DNA of 64,000 bases from Chloroflexota bacterium (GCA_026707665.1 JAPOWK010000126.1:1-64000); one strand, 5' to 3'. Positions 17,129-26,689 are shown, numbered from the stretch's first letter. Translations and numbers: made by a program. Notes: generated by a model from the letters alone, not told the origin.

Positions 17129-18393
17129 GCAGACGCTTTATCCTGGCAGCAGTGGTAGTTTTGATGGCTGGTCTCACCGTCGCGCCGGCGCTGGCGGACG
17201 ACCTGATGGGCGATTTTACGGTCTCCCATTACTTCGGCGGCTTCGGCGGCGAATTTATTGATGGTATCGTTGATGCATTCATCGCCGAGAACCCGGGGCT
17301 GATGCATGCGGCGAGCCCAGTCGATCATGAGCAGTTCAAGACATCGATTCTGGTGCAGCTCGCCGGGGGCAACCCGCCAGACACCTTCAGCTATTGGGCG
17401 GGCGCGCGCATTCAGTTCGTGGTAGATGGCGGTCGTTTGCAGCCGATTGACGACATTTGGGAAGCGAACGATATGGATTCGCAATTCCCGAGCGCTGTCA
17501 TTGACAACGCCGCCACCTATGACATGCACCGCTATGCCGTGCCGTTGACCTTGCACTGGGTCGGTTTCTTTTACAACACGGCGCTGTTTGAGGAGCATGG
17601 GGTAATGGTGCCGACAACTTGGGACGAGTTGGTAGACGCCGCCGAGAAATTCAAGATGGCGGGCATTCCGGCCTTCTCGCTCGGTTCGATCAATCGTTGG
17701 CCCGGTCAGTTCTGGTTTGACATGATCTTGCTGCGCACGGCGGGCAATGATTATCGCAACCAATTGATGAGTGGCGAAGCCTCTTACACCGATCCCGAGG
17801 TGGTGCGCGCTTACGGACTGTGGAAGGAACTGGTCGACGCGGGTTACTTTTATCCCGATGCCAACGCCTATGACTGGGACGAGGCGGCCAACTTCGTCGC
17901 CAATGGCGAAGCGGCGATGACGCTAATGGGCACCTGGATCGGCGGGCTGTACGCCGGCAACGAAATGGTGGCTGGCGAAGACTTCGACTACTTCTCCTTC
18001 CCCACGATTGACGAAGACACGCCGCGCGCATCGCTCGGTCCCATCGATACCTTCGTGGTCTCGGCCGATGCAGCGAACCCGGATGCGGCCAAAGCCTTCC
18101 TGGTCTATTTGACCAACCCGGATGTGCAAGCCGAGTTCGCCTTGGGCGCTGGCAACCTGGCGCCGAGCCTGATGGTGGATACCGGCATTTACAATGATGT
18201 AGTGGCGCGCATCGCCGGCGAGATCGCCAACGATCCGGTCTTCGCCTTCAACTATGATCTGGCGACGCCGCCACCGGTGGCGGAAGTCGGTTTGAATTCC
18301 TTCTCGGAGTTCATGGCGAATCCGGGCGATTATGAAGCGATGCTTGAGCGTGTTCAGGCTGATGCCGCCGCCGAGTTCGCCGGTATGGAGTAG
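17122..18393 (+). CDS. Carbohydrate ABC transporter substrate-binding protein
   Basis: A 423-residue extracellular solute-binding protein (family 1). A Sec signal peptide ends in APALA, and there is no lipobox. Family features include LAGGNPPDTFSYWAG, PLTLHWVGFFYNTALFEEHG, PTTWDELVDAAEKFK and GEAAMTLMGTW. ATG at 17122 has GGAGA upstream; ATG at 17101 would only lengthen the n-region. It heads an operon with two permeases and no ATPase, so a shared MsmK-like ATPase encoded elsewhere is expected. The sugar is unknown; divergent IclR control suggests an acid, uronate or related catabolic substrate. Confidence 0.88.
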   Translation: MLSRRFILAAVVVLMAGLTVAPALADDLMGDFTVSHYFGGFGGEFIDGIVDAFIAENPGLMHAASPVDHEQFKTSILVQLAGGNPPDTFSYWAGARIQFVVDGGRLQPIDDIWEANDMDSQFPSAVIDNAATYDMHRYAVPLTLHWVGFFYNTALFEEHGVMVPTTWDELVDAAEKFKMAGIPAFSLGSINRWPGQFWFDMILLRTAGNDYRNQLMSGEASYTDPEVVRAYGLWKELVDAGYFYPDANAYDWDEAANFVANGEAAMTLMGTWIGGLYAGNEMVAGEDFDYFSFPTIDEDTPRASLGPIDTFVVSADAANPDAAKAFLVYLTNPDVQAEFALGAGNLAPSLMVDTGIYNDVVARIAGEIANDPVFAFNYDLATPPPVAEVGLNSFSEFMANPGDYEAMLERVQADAAAEFAGME

Positions 18394-18431
18394 TTGATCT
18401 ACTCCCGATTCACATAGAGCGGTATCTGTAG

Positions 18432-18602
18432 GGGCGAGACTTGTCTCGCCCTCCCGCCCCTGCGAAACTTGTCCTATTTGGAACGGTGTAGGGGCGATTC
18501 TGTGAATCGCCCACTGGCACACGGCGAATTCTTTCGGGCGACACACTGCCACGGGTAGGTCGCGTAGACACCGACCGCCGACACAGCGGTACTGTCGCCC
18601 AG
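18432..18602. repeat. Cluster of three family A repeats
   Basis: Two perfect short palindromes, GGGCGAGAC/GTCTCGCCC (18432-18451) and GGGCGATTC/GAATCGCCC (18492-18512), precede a long form (18537-18602) carrying CGCGTAGACACCGACC. They separate the binding protein from the permeases and could produce the usual differential expression through mRNA hairpins. Confidence 0.75.
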
Positions 18603-18643
18603 ACAATTCCTGGCTAAGGAGACAGGGGACGCGGATACGAGAC

Positions 18644-19528
18644 ATGTTACGCCGCCATCCCTGGATTTTCCCCGCCAGCTTCCTCGCCCTGCCCCTTCTG
18701 GTCTATTGCACCTTCGTCATCCTACCGACGCTGAACTCACTCTATTATTCTTTTACCGACTGGGTCGGATACGGCGCTGACTTCAACTTCGTCGGCCTGG
18801 CAAATTTCGAGAAGATCTTCACCGACCGCCTCTTCAGCAACGCGATCAAGAACACGGCGATTTGGCTGGCGCTGGCGATGACGGCGCCGACACTGCTCGG
18901 CTTGGCGCTGGCGCTGGCGCTGCAGGGCAAACGGACAATCAACACAATTTATAAGTCGCTATTTTATCTGCCGATTTGCCTGTCGCCCATCATCATCGGC
19001 ATCATCTGGGTCTGGCTTTACAGCCCCAAGCTGGGCATCGTCAACCTCTTCCTACGCTCTATCGGGCTGGATCATGTTGCGACCGCCTGGCTGGCGAACC
19101 CCAATACCGCGCTCTTCGCCGTCTTCGTCGCCTGGGCATGGCAGCAGACCGGCTTGAACATGGTCATCTTCCTTGCCGGCTTGACCTCGGTGCCGACGCC
19201 GCTGGTGGAAGCGGCCAAAGTGGATGGCGCCAATTACTGGCAGACACTGACTAAAGTCATTATCCCCATGCTGCGTCCGGCGACCGTGGTGGTGCTGGCA
19301 TTGACCGCCATCAGCGCGCTGAAAAGCTTCGAAATCATCTGGGTGATGACGATGGGCGGTCCTTTCAACAAGTCGGATACGCTCGCGGTGTTTATGTACA
19401 GCGAGAGCTTTCGCAAGTTCAAGATGGGCTACGGCAGCTCGGCCGCGGTGATTCTCTTCTTGATGACGCTGGTGATTATTGTGCTCTACTTCCGGCAGAC
19501 GGCCGCGGCTGAGGAATTGTATGACTAA
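18644..19528 (+). CDS. Carbohydrate ABC transporter permease (MalF/UgpA type)
   Basis: A 294-residue permease with six transmembrane segments. The EAA loop reads EAAKVDGANYWQTLTKVIIP, where the ATPase docks. The sequence FPASFLALPLLVYCTFVILPT matches the usual first helix of the UgpA/LacF group. It overlaps the next permease by 8 bp (ATGACTAA), so the two are translationally coupled. The upstream gap holds repeat hairpins. Confidence 0.88.
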   Translation: MLRRHPWIFPASFLALPLLVYCTFVILPTLNSLYYSFTDWVGYGADFNFVGLANFEKIFTDRLFSNAIKNTAIWLALAMTAPTLLGLALALALQGKRTINTIYKSLFYLPICLSPIIIGIIWVWLYSPKLGIVNLFLRSIGLDHVATAWLANPNTALFAVFVAWAWQQTGLNMVIFLAGLTSVPTPLVEAAKVDGANYWQTLTKVIIPMLRPATVVVLALTAISALKSFEIIWVMTMGGPFNKSDTLAVFMYSESFRKFKMGYGSSAAVILFLMTLVIIVLYFRQTAAAEELYD

Positions 19529-20441
19529 GGGTGAGCCCCCCATCCACCCCATCCCCCGGCCCCTTCCCCAGCGAGCTAGGGAAGGGGAGCTAATTGCGTG
19601 GGTCAATTTGTCACGGTGGCTGGGGACGGCGCTGCTCTACTTCGTGCTGACAATCATGCTGATTCTGTTCATGGTGCCGGTTTATGGCGCGATCGTCACC
19701 GCTTTCAAGTCGCAGGCCGAGGTATCGGCGGGCGGTTACTGGACCGTTCCGACGCGTTTCGCCGCTGAGAACTTCGAGCGCGTGATGAACCCGGACGATG
19801 GCAACCTGGGCTTGTACCTGCAGAATTCGCTGTTGCTGACGATTCCGGCCTCGCTATTCTCGATTGCGCTGGGCACGCTGGCCGGCTACGGGCTGGGCAA
19901 ATACAACTTCAAGGGCGACGGCATGCTGTTCATCTTGATCGTGGCTGGCATGTTCCTGCCGCCGCAGATCGCGCTGATTCCCGTCTTCCGACTGATGAAT
20001 GACATCGGGTTATATGACACGCTCTGGGCGGTCATCATTATCCACACCGCCTTCGGCATCCCGATATGCACGCTGGTGATGCGCAACTTTTTCCAGGTGG
20101 TGCCCAACGCCTTGCGCGAAGCGGCGCTGATCGATGGCGCCAACGAATACAGCATCTTCTTCCGCATCATGCTGCCGCTGACGCTGCCGGCGCTGGCGGT
20201 GCTGGCGACGCTGCAATTCACCTGGATCTGGAACGACTTCCTCTGGCCCTTCATCCTGACGCAACGCGCCGAGAGCCGCACGGTGATGGTCGGGATTTTG
20301 AACTTGACCGGGCAGTACACGGTCGATTGGGGCGGTCAGGCGGCGGCGAGTTTGATCGGGTCGCTGCCGACGCTGTTTATATTTGTCTTCTTCCAGCGCT
20401 ACTTCATTCGCGGTCTGACGCTGGGCGCGGTGAAGGGGTAG
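19521..20441 (+). CDS. Carbohydrate ABC transporter permease (MalG/UgpE type) with repeat-derived N-terminus
   Basis: A 306-residue permease. ATG at 19521 has GAGGAA upstream and overlaps the preceding stop. Residues ~6-24 (PPIHPIPRPLPQRAREGEL) are encoded by a family B repeat; the normal MalG start (cytosolic residues, then the first helix LLYFVLTIMLILFMVP) follows. Six helices and the EAA loop EAALIDGANEYSIFFRIMLP are intact, so the gene is likely functional. No ATPase gene follows. Confidence 0.88.
   Translation: MTKGEPPIHPIPRPLPQRAREGELIAWVNLSRWLGTALLYFVLTIMLILFMVPVYGAIVTAFKSQAEVSAGGYWTVPTRFAAENFERVMNPDDGNLGLYLQNSLLLTIPASLFSIALGTLAGYGLGKYNFKGDGMLFILIVAGMFLPPQIALIPVFRLMNDIGLYDTLWAVIIIHTAFGIPICTLVMRNFFQVVPNALREAALIDGANEYSIFFRIMLPLTLPALAVLATLQFTWIWNDFLWPFILTQRAESRTVMVGILNLTGQYTVDWGGQAAASLIGSLPTLFIFVFFQRYFIRGLTLGAVKG
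19541..19593. repeat. Family B repeat inside a coding sequence
   Basis: CCACCCCATCCCCCGGCCCC through AGCGAGCTAGGGAAGGGGAGCTA. The arms CCCCTTCCC and GGGAAGGGG are perfectly paired. It is read in frame by the permease gene. Confidence 0.8.
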
Positions 20442-20445
20442 GTTT

Positions 20446-20477
20446 TTCGCCACAGAGGCACAGAGAGCACAGAGAAA
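20446..20477. repeat. Family C CACAGAGG string
   Basis: TTCGCCACAGAGGCACAGAG followed by AGCACAGAGAAA, just after the permease stop. Confidence 0.55.
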
Positions 20478-20542
20478 TGCGATTGGCAAGCCAATCGTGA
20501 TATACTGCACGTCGTCCAAGTGAAATAGCGTGAGAATCGGGA

Positions 20543-21874
20543 ATGGACGGTAATGCGCTGGTCGCGGTTGCGTCTGCAGATGAATTGGCGCAAGTGATCG
20601 ATTCCGCCAATGGTGGCGCATCTCCGATAGCCATTGAGTTGCGCGCCGACATAAGGCTGACGGAGGCGCTTCCGACAATTGAAGCTGACCTGACCATTCA
20701 GGGCAACGGGCATACAATTGACGGAAACGGCGTATCAAAGACATTAGTGGTCGTGGGCGATAGACACGTTAGCATATCTGGTACGCAATTCATTAATAGA
20801 AATCACGAACAAATCACGGTGATTGATAGTATGGGCATCGTGAAAGTTGCTGACTGCGTATTTGACTGCCGTTCAGATGGATCACGCGGCTCGGTAAGCA
20901 TATTCAATCACCATGGCAGACCGTTGACCCGGGAAAGGCATGCCGGAGAAATGAGCCTCTCAAACTGTACGTTTTTGGGAAATTCCGCAGATGCCTTAGG
21001 TTGCAGAATTGACAACTTTGCAAGCATGAATATCTCCAGGTGCTTTTTCGAAAGCAATTCTGTCTCGCGAAACGTGATATTCAATATCGGAGACTTGACC
21101 GCGACCCACTGCTCATTTGTTAACAACACTGGCGCGGGCGCGGGCGTCGCGATAACCAATGAGGGAAATGTGAATTTAAGTGACTGCGTCCTTGCAAATA
21201 ATGTGGCAACCGAATGGTTCGGAGGCGCGTTATTCAATGACAAGGGCGACATGCGCCTCAACCGCTGCTCGCTTCTGGGCAACAGAGCCAGTGGTGGTGG
21301 CGCCATACTCAATAGAATGGGGGAGTTGACGCTCGAGAATTGCACGTTAATGGGCAATTCGGGTGAATTAGCAGGAGGCGCAATACGCTCTGGTAATGGC
21401 TATCTTTCATTGAGCAACTGTACCATCGCGGGCAATAGAGCGGAGAAAGGGGCCGGCCTGTTGGCCGATGGAGGCGATGTGAGGCTCACGCATGTCACAA
21501 TGGTCAACAACTCGGCCGAGATTGGCGGCGGCGTATACGCACTTGATGAGGGATATAAGGACGGAATCGGACTGCGCAACAGCATCATTGCGGGCAACCA
21601 GGGCGGCGATTATGTCGGTTGCCTCGATTACAGCGTCGGCAATCTAATCGGGGACGGCTCTTGCGACCGGTCGCTCAGTGGCGATCCCATGCTTGGCGAA
21701 CTGGTCGAACCGGAAGACGGCTCGCCAGCTTATTATCCCCCCTTGCCGGACAGCCCTGTGATTAACGCAGCCCATCGCCACTTTTGCACCAAATACGACC
21801 AAATTGGTACATACAGACCATATAAGAGCTTTGCCGGCGACATCGGCGCGATAGAATACGTTTTTGACGCTTGA
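20543..21874 (+). CDS. Beta-helix repeat protein without signal peptide
   Basis: A 443-residue paralogue of the 11.7-kb protein. An opening block DELAQVIDSANG...IQGNGHTIDGNG is followed by repeated N-C-T/S turns (LSNCTFLGNSA, LENCTLMGNSG, LSNCTIAGNRA) every ~22 residues and the anchor-Q-like tail SPVINAA..GDIGAIEY. The CSLREA-like motif and the signal peptide of its relatives are missing; residues 1-12 are short and polar. It may be N-terminally truncated, or exported by another route. A weak SD (GAGAATCGGG) precedes the ATG. Confidence 0.7.
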   Translation: MDGNALVAVASADELAQVIDSANGGASPIAIELRADIRLTEALPTIEADLTIQGNGHTIDGNGVSKTLVVVGDRHVSISGTQFINRNHEQITVIDSMGIVKVADCVFDCRSDGSRGSVSIFNHHGRPLTRERHAGEMSLSNCTFLGNSADALGCRIDNFASMNISRCFFESNSVSRNVIFNIGDLTATHCSFVNNTGAGAGVAITNEGNVNLSDCVLANNVATEWFGGALFNDKGDMRLNRCSLLGNRASGGGAILNRMGELTLENCTLMGNSGELAGGAIRSGNGYLSLSNCTIAGNRAEKGAGLLADGGDVRLTHVTMVNNSAEIGGGVYALDEGYKDGIGLRNSIIAGNQGGDYVGCLDYSVGNLIGDGSCDRSLSGDPMLGELVEPEDGSPAYYPPLPDSPVINAAHRHFCTKYDQIGTYRPYKSFAGDIGAIEYVFDA

Positions 21875-21902
21875 ATCGCACACAGATAAAAGGACTAGCA
21901 CC

Positions 21903-22814
21903 TTGACTCCCTCCACCCTCCCCTTCGCCCAGCCGGGCCGCTTCTACCGCGGCAACCTGCACGGACATTCCACCAACTCCGACGGCGCCTGGAGCCCGGC
22001 CGAATACGTCCGGAAGTATCGCCAGAACGGTTACGACTTCGTCGCGCTGACCGACCACTGCACCGAAGACCACGGCTATGATATCAGCGATACGCGTGAA
22101 TATCGCGACGACGATTTCACCACGCTGCTCGGCGCCGAGCTGCATCCGGGGCAGATCGAGTCCGGCTCAGCCTGGCATCTGCTGGCGGTCGGATTGCCTC
22201 TGGATTTCGAGACGCATCGCGAGGGCGATACCGGCGCGAGCGTCGCCCGACGCGCGATGGAAGCGGGCGCATTCGTGGCTGTGCCTCATCCCAACTGGTT
22301 CGCGCTGACGGTGGCCGACATCGAGACGCTGGACGCGGTGCACGCGGTCGAGTGCTACAATGGCGTTTCCGATTACGACAGCGACCGCGGCCTCAGTTGG
22401 CATTACATCGACATGCTGCTGCATCGGGGGCATCGCGTTGGCGCAATCGCGACCGATGACACTCATGCGCGCCCACGCGTGAATGATTTCATGCGCGGCT
22501 GGGTCTACGTCAAATCCGACGCGCTGACGCCCGAGTCGTTGCTAGGGGCGCTCAAGGCGGGGCATTATTATTCGAGCACGGGCGCGCAGCTCCACAATGT
22601 CGAGTTTTTAGGGCGCGAGAAGCTGATAGTCGAGTGCTCGCCGGCGTCATACATCTATGTCACCGGCGAGAGCGCGGGCGCGTTGCGGATCAGTGGCGCC
22701 TGGCTGACCGAAGCCGAGTTCGATTTAAGCGATGTGGAATCGCGCTGGCTGCGGGTGACGGTGCGGGATGAGGCGGGAGGGCGCGCCTGGACGAATCCGA
22801 TATGGCTGGCGTGA
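21903..22814 (+). CDS. PHP-domain phosphoesterase-like protein, copy 1
   Basis: A 303-residue protein. The PHP metal-binding motifs are present: NLHGHSTNSDG (His20, His22), LTDHCTEDH, GAELHPG, PHPNW and ATDDTH, consistent with a polymerase-and-histidinol-phosphatase trinuclear metal site. A C-terminal beta-rich ~70 residues ends in WTNPIWLA. The start is TTG at 21903, with AAAGGA upstream, aligned exactly with the paralogue's start. It is adjacent to an identical-length copy. The substrate, phosphate ester or otherwise, is unknown. Confidence 0.82.
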   Translation: MTPSTLPFAQPGRFYRGNLHGHSTNSDGAWSPAEYVRKYRQNGYDFVALTDHCTEDHGYDISDTREYRDDDFTTLLGAELHPGQIESGSAWHLLAVGLPLDFETHREGDTGASVARRAMEAGAFVAVPHPNWFALTVADIETLDAVHAVECYNGVSDYDSDRGLSWHYIDMLLHRGHRVGAIATDDTHARPRVNDFMRGWVYVKSDALTPESLLGALKAGHYYSSTGAQLHNVEFLGREKLIVECSPASYIYVTGESAGALRISGAWLTEAEFDLSDVESRWLRVTVRDEAGGRAWTNPIWLA

Positions 22815-22953
22815 CGGTGGCTACAGCTAGCCGGAAGCGCTTCGCAAGGGAGCAAATCAACTCGCCCGCAACTGGCGCCAGCAAGCCGCTAACAGCCGAT
22901 TTCAGTACAATAATTGGTGCAAACCTAGTATGCAGCAGAAAGGCTAAACCACC

Positions 22954-23865
22954 TTGACCCCATCCACCCTACCCTTCGCCCAGCCGGGCCGCTTCTACCG
23001 CGGCAACCTGCACGGGCATTCCACCAACTCCGACGGCCAGTGGTCGCCGGCCGAGTACATCCGCCAATACCGCCAGAACGGCTACGACTTCGTCGCGCTG
23101 ACCGACCACTGCACCGAAGACCACGGCTTTGATATCAGCGATACGCGCGAGTTCCGCAGCGACGAGTTCACCACGCTGCTCGGCGCCGAGCTGCATCCGG
23201 GGCAGATCGAGTCCGGCTCAGCCTGGCATCTTCTGGCGGTCGGATTGCCCCTGGATTTTGAGACGCAGCGCGAGGGCGATACCGGCGCGAGCGTCGCCCG
23301 GCGGGCTATGGCAGCGGGCGCCTTCGTGGCGGCGACGCATCCCAACTGGTATGCCTTTACCGTGGCCGACTTTGAAACGCTTGACGCGGCACACGCGGTC
23401 GAGTGTTATAACGGCGGCTGTGACGCGGAGACCGACCGCGGTTATAGCTGGCACTTCATTGATATGCTGCTGCATCGGGGGCATCGCGTTGGCGCGATCG
23501 CTGTCGATGACGTGCATGCGGCCGCGGGAACGAGCGATTTCATGCGCGGCTGGGTCTACGTTAAGGCGGAGTCGTTGGCGCCTGAGGCACTGCTGCGGGC
23601 GCTCAAAGAGGGGCATTATTATTCGAGCACGGGCGCGCAGATCCACAATGTAGAGTTTAGAGGGCGCGACATGCTTATAGTCGAGTGCTCGCCAGCGCGG
23701 CAGATCTTGGTCACCGGCGAGGGCGCGGGCGCGCGGCGTGTCAGCGGCGCCGGGCTGCGGGGCGCGGAGTTTGACTTGAGCGAGGAGGAATCGCGCTGGC
23801 TGCGAGTGACGGTGCGGGATGAGACGGGCGGTCGGGCGTGGACGAATCCCGTTTGGCTGGGGTGA
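22954..23865 (+). CDS. PHP-domain phosphoesterase-like protein, copy 2
   Basis: Exactly the same length as the preceding PHP gene (303 residues) and very similar over its whole length, including the TTG start with AAAGG upstream and the 5' block MTPSTLPFAQPGRFYRGNL. Metal ligands are retained (HGHSTNSDG, LTDHC, HPNW, VDDVH). Changes concentrate around residues 150-160 and in the C-terminal third. The 139-bp spacer is not repetitive. A recent tandem duplication is the simplest explanation. Confidence 0.82.
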   Translation: MTPSTLPFAQPGRFYRGNLHGHSTNSDGQWSPAEYIRQYRQNGYDFVALTDHCTEDHGFDISDTREFRSDEFTTLLGAELHPGQIESGSAWHLLAVGLPLDFETQREGDTGASVARRAMAAGAFVAATHPNWYAFTVADFETLDAAHAVECYNGGCDAETDRGYSWHFIDMLLHRGHRVGAIAVDDVHAAAGTSDFMRGWVYVKAESLAPEALLRALKEGHYYSSTGAQIHNVEFRGRDMLIVECSPARQILVTGEGAGARRVSGAGLRGAEFDLSEEESRWLRVTVRDETGGRAWTNPVWLG

Positions 23866-24036
23866 GCGGTGGACCTTGGACACGGCGCTCGCCCCATGTC
23901 ACGTACCAAACCTACGCTGACTCTAACGCTATATCTACGATTTCGTCTTCTTGCTTGAAATGCGTTCATTGCCTCGCTAGATTGTGAATAGACCTCGTTG
24001 ACTTGAGAACTAGCGCAATCTGGAAGAGGCAGGAAC

Positions 24037-25758
24037 GTGACAGCGAAACTGAAGAGCGAGCACAAATCCAAGAGACACCACTACATCGCTCTTTTCATAC
24101 TATTCGTTATAGGCGCCACCGGTGTCGCGGCACCATATGGTGGTCTGCTCAATCGCAGTGAAGTTTGTACGCTGGCTGATCATATTAGAGCTTCTAATAC
24201 GGGTAACGCGATTGGCGGCTGCTCGGCCGGGAATGGTGACGTTACGTTTCAATTAAACGGCAATATGGTGCTCACTCGGCTGCTTCCTCAAATCACATCA
24301 AAAATTACGGTTGAGGGAAATGGGTTTACGATCGATGGAGGCGCAGAACATCAGATCTTTGACGTAAAGGGCGGCGCGCTCCATATCAAGCACTTAAACA
24401 TCACGCGGGGCAAGGCACATGAGGGCGGCGACATCAAGCTGACTGATAGCGCCGAGCTTGTCCTTCAGAGCAGCACAATAAGCGACAACTCTGCCACATA
24501 TGGCGGCGCCATTTCAGGCGAAAAGAGTTCGATAAAAATTGTTGAAAGCGCGTTTATCAACAACAGAGCGGCCGAGCACGGCGGCGCCATCATCTTGAAG
24601 TGGTCCGATCTTGAAATGGCGGATTCGCAGATCACGGGCAGCCGAGCGAGATCGGGCGGCGGCCTGCTCGCGCGCTACTCCACGGTGTCGCTCGACGGCG
24701 TTACCGTCAGGACCAACGTCATCAATCGATGGCAGAGTGGCGCGGGCATCCGCAGCGAGGACAGCGATGTCAGCATAAGCGGCAGCCACATCTACGGCAA
24801 CCACAATAGTCGCCACGGCGGCGGCATTTATGTCAGCGGCGGCTCGCTTAGCCTTGCCAAAAGCGAGCTGCGAGACAACAGCGCGACCTTTGGCGGCGGC
24901 ATTTCCATAAGGAAAAGCACGGTAGAGATCGTTAACAGTCGACTGAGCAGAAACTATGCGAAGCGAAGAGGTGGTGGCATCCAAGGCAATGGCGGCCACA
25001 TCGAAATTCGCCACAGCAACTTCAACGAGAATCAGGCCGAATACGGTGGCGGTATCGACATTGGCAGCCGACTGATTATCAGGGGCAGCAAATTCATCGG
25101 CAACACGGCTGCATACGGTGGTGGGATCAATATATCAGCGGGCAGCGCCACCCACTTCGACACCACCTTCGAGGACAATAGCGCACTGTATTTCGGCGGC
25201 GCAGTCGCCATTACTGAGGGCAATGCTGTGTTTGAAGGCGGCGGATTCCGCGATAATCGAAGCATCGGGCATGGCGGTGCGATATACATTGAAGGCGGTA
25301 AGCTCGAGGCTAGAAACGCGACCCTTACGGGAAATAGCACCGAGTTCAACGGCGGCGGCCTCTATAATCACGGTGGGGAGGCTAACCTCACTCATATGAC
25401 CATCGCGCAAAACACATCCAAAAACCTGGGCGGGGGCGTATACAACGCAGAAGGCACATTTAGAGTGCTCAGCAGCATCATCGCCGACAATAGCGGCGAA
25501 GACTGTTTCACCGCAGAAGATTTATCCGTCAACCGTGACAATCTTATTGCCGATGGCAGCTGCGATCCGATGATCAGCGGCGATCCTTTGCTCGGGCCAT
25601 TGTCGGGCTCGCCGGCTTACTTCGCCTTGCGCACTGGCAGCCCGGCGCTCGACGCCGCGGACCCCTTTTTCTGCCCTGTGGCTGACCAACGGGGCGCTGC
25701 GCGACCGCAGGGCAAAGCCTGCGACATCGGCGCCTACGAACTCAAGATAGAGCCCTAA
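24037..25758 (+). CDS. Exported right-handed beta-helix protein
   Basis: A 573-residue protein with a long positively charged n-region and one hydrophobic segment (residues ~17-33) acting as signal peptide or anchor. A CSLREA-like VCTLADHIRASN and CSAGNG are followed by about fifteen GGAI/GGGI turns spaced 20-23 residues, a long parallel beta-helix, and the tail GSPALDAADPFFC..ACDIGAYE. The start is GTG with AGGAAC upstream. Its stop overlaps the convergent permease gene by 4 bp. Like its paralogues it is probably a surface adhesin or glycan-binding protein; this is inference. Confidence 0.8.
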   Translation: MTAKLKSEHKSKRHHYIALFILFVIGATGVAAPYGGLLNRSEVCTLADHIRASNTGNAIGGCSAGNGDVTFQLNGNMVLTRLLPQITSKITVEGNGFTIDGGAEHQIFDVKGGALHIKHLNITRGKAHEGGDIKLTDSAELVLQSSTISDNSATYGGAISGEKSSIKIVESAFINNRAAEHGGAIILKWSDLEMADSQITGSRARSGGGLLARYSTVSLDGVTVRTNVINRWQSGAGIRSEDSDVSISGSHIYGNHNSRHGGGIYVSGGSLSLAKSELRDNSATFGGGISIRKSTVEIVNSRLSRNYAKRRGGGIQGNGGHIEIRHSNFNENQAEYGGGIDIGSRLIIRGSKFIGNTAAYGGGINISAGSATHFDTTFEDNSALYFGGAVAITEGNAVFEGGGFRDNRSIGHGGAIYIEGGKLEARNATLTGNSTEFNGGGLYNHGGEANLTHMTIAQNTSKNLGGGVYNAEGTFRVLSSIIADNSGEDCFTAEDLSVNRDNLIADGSCDPMISGDPLLGPLSGSPAYFALRTGSPALDAADPFFCPVADQRGAARPQGKACDIGAYELKIEP

Positions 25759-26663
25759 CTCTCCCTTAACTGACGCGCCAGCAAGCCGCTGACCAGCCGA
25801 ATCAGGGCGTAGGGCAGCAGCACCGGCAGCAGCAACTCAATCCCAATGGTGATGCCCAAAGCAGCCGCGAGCCGCATATTCGCCGCCTGAATCGCAAGCT
25901 CGGTGGCGTCGCGCGCGCCATCCAGCGCCGCCGTCAAATACTGCAAATTCAACTGCTGCAGCATGTTGATCAGCAGAAAGTAAAAAACCACCCAAGCGAC
26001 CGACGAGGTCATGGCTATGGCGCGGAATGGCACGAAAGCGCCGATGCCGACGCCGACCATGCCAAACATCAGCGGCTCCAGCACCAGGCGAATGAGCGCG
26101 GTGAAGGACATGATGATGATCAGGATATAGGTGACGGGACCGGATTCGCGCAGTGGGAACAAGCCGGCGTAGTGCATGATGATCAGGGGCGGACCAAAGA
26201 TGGCCGCGCCTTGCACGATCAGGATGAGATCGTCCATCTTGCGCCAGATGGCGGAAGCCACTTTGCCCAGAAAGATCTGCTCCAGCGACATGGGCGTCGA
26301 CATCAGCAGCTGCATGGTATTGTTGCGGATTTCGTCAGCCATGGCGGCCGCTGAGTTGGCGGCGATGGAGCAGAGCGCGCGTAAGTAAAAGATCATGCCG
26401 ACTGGGACCACCAGCACCGAGACGACGATGACGGTGGTGGCGAGATCGGTGACGAAAGGGAAGATGATGCCGGCGAGCAGCGCCAGCGTCCAAAAGCCGC
26501 AGACATAAAAGATTGGTTCAAACTCAGGCGGCAGCGTGCGCCAGTACAAGCCCAGATGACGCCGCACGATCGGGTTGGTGGCGCGCGCCCAATAGGGAAG
26601 CACATCCATCGGCGAGCGGTCGTCAACCTCAATCAGGTTTTGCGGTTTCGCTTCGGCGGCCAT
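25755..26663 (-). CDS. ABC-2 type membrane permease-like protein
   Basis: A 302-residue membrane protein with about six hydrophobic segments. The block ADEIRNNTMQLLMSTPMSLEQIFLGKVA matches the cytoplasmic coupling segment of ABC-2 type permeases ('E(K/R)..GT...LL.TP.S..EI..GK'). No ATPase gene is next to it on either side, so the partner is elsewhere or the gene is an orphan. A modest SD (CAAGG) precedes the ATG. Confidence 0.7.
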   Translation of the reverse strand: MAAEAKPQNLIEVDDRSPMDVLPYWARATNPIVRRHLGLYWRTLPPEFEPIFYVCGFWTLALLAGIIFPFVTDLATTVIVVSVLVVPVGMIFYLRALCSIAANSAAAMADEIRNNTMQLLMSTPMSLEQIFLGKVASAIWRKMDDLILIVQGAAIFGPPLIIMHYAGLFPLRESGPVTYILIIIMSFTALIRLVLEPLMFGMVGVGIGAFVPFRAIAMTSSVAWVVFYFLLINMLQQLNLQYLTAALDGARDATELAIQAANMRLAAALGITIGIELLLPVLLPYALIRLVSGLLARQLRES

Positions 26664-26689
26664 CTAAGCCTTGCTGCCAGATTTGGCGA

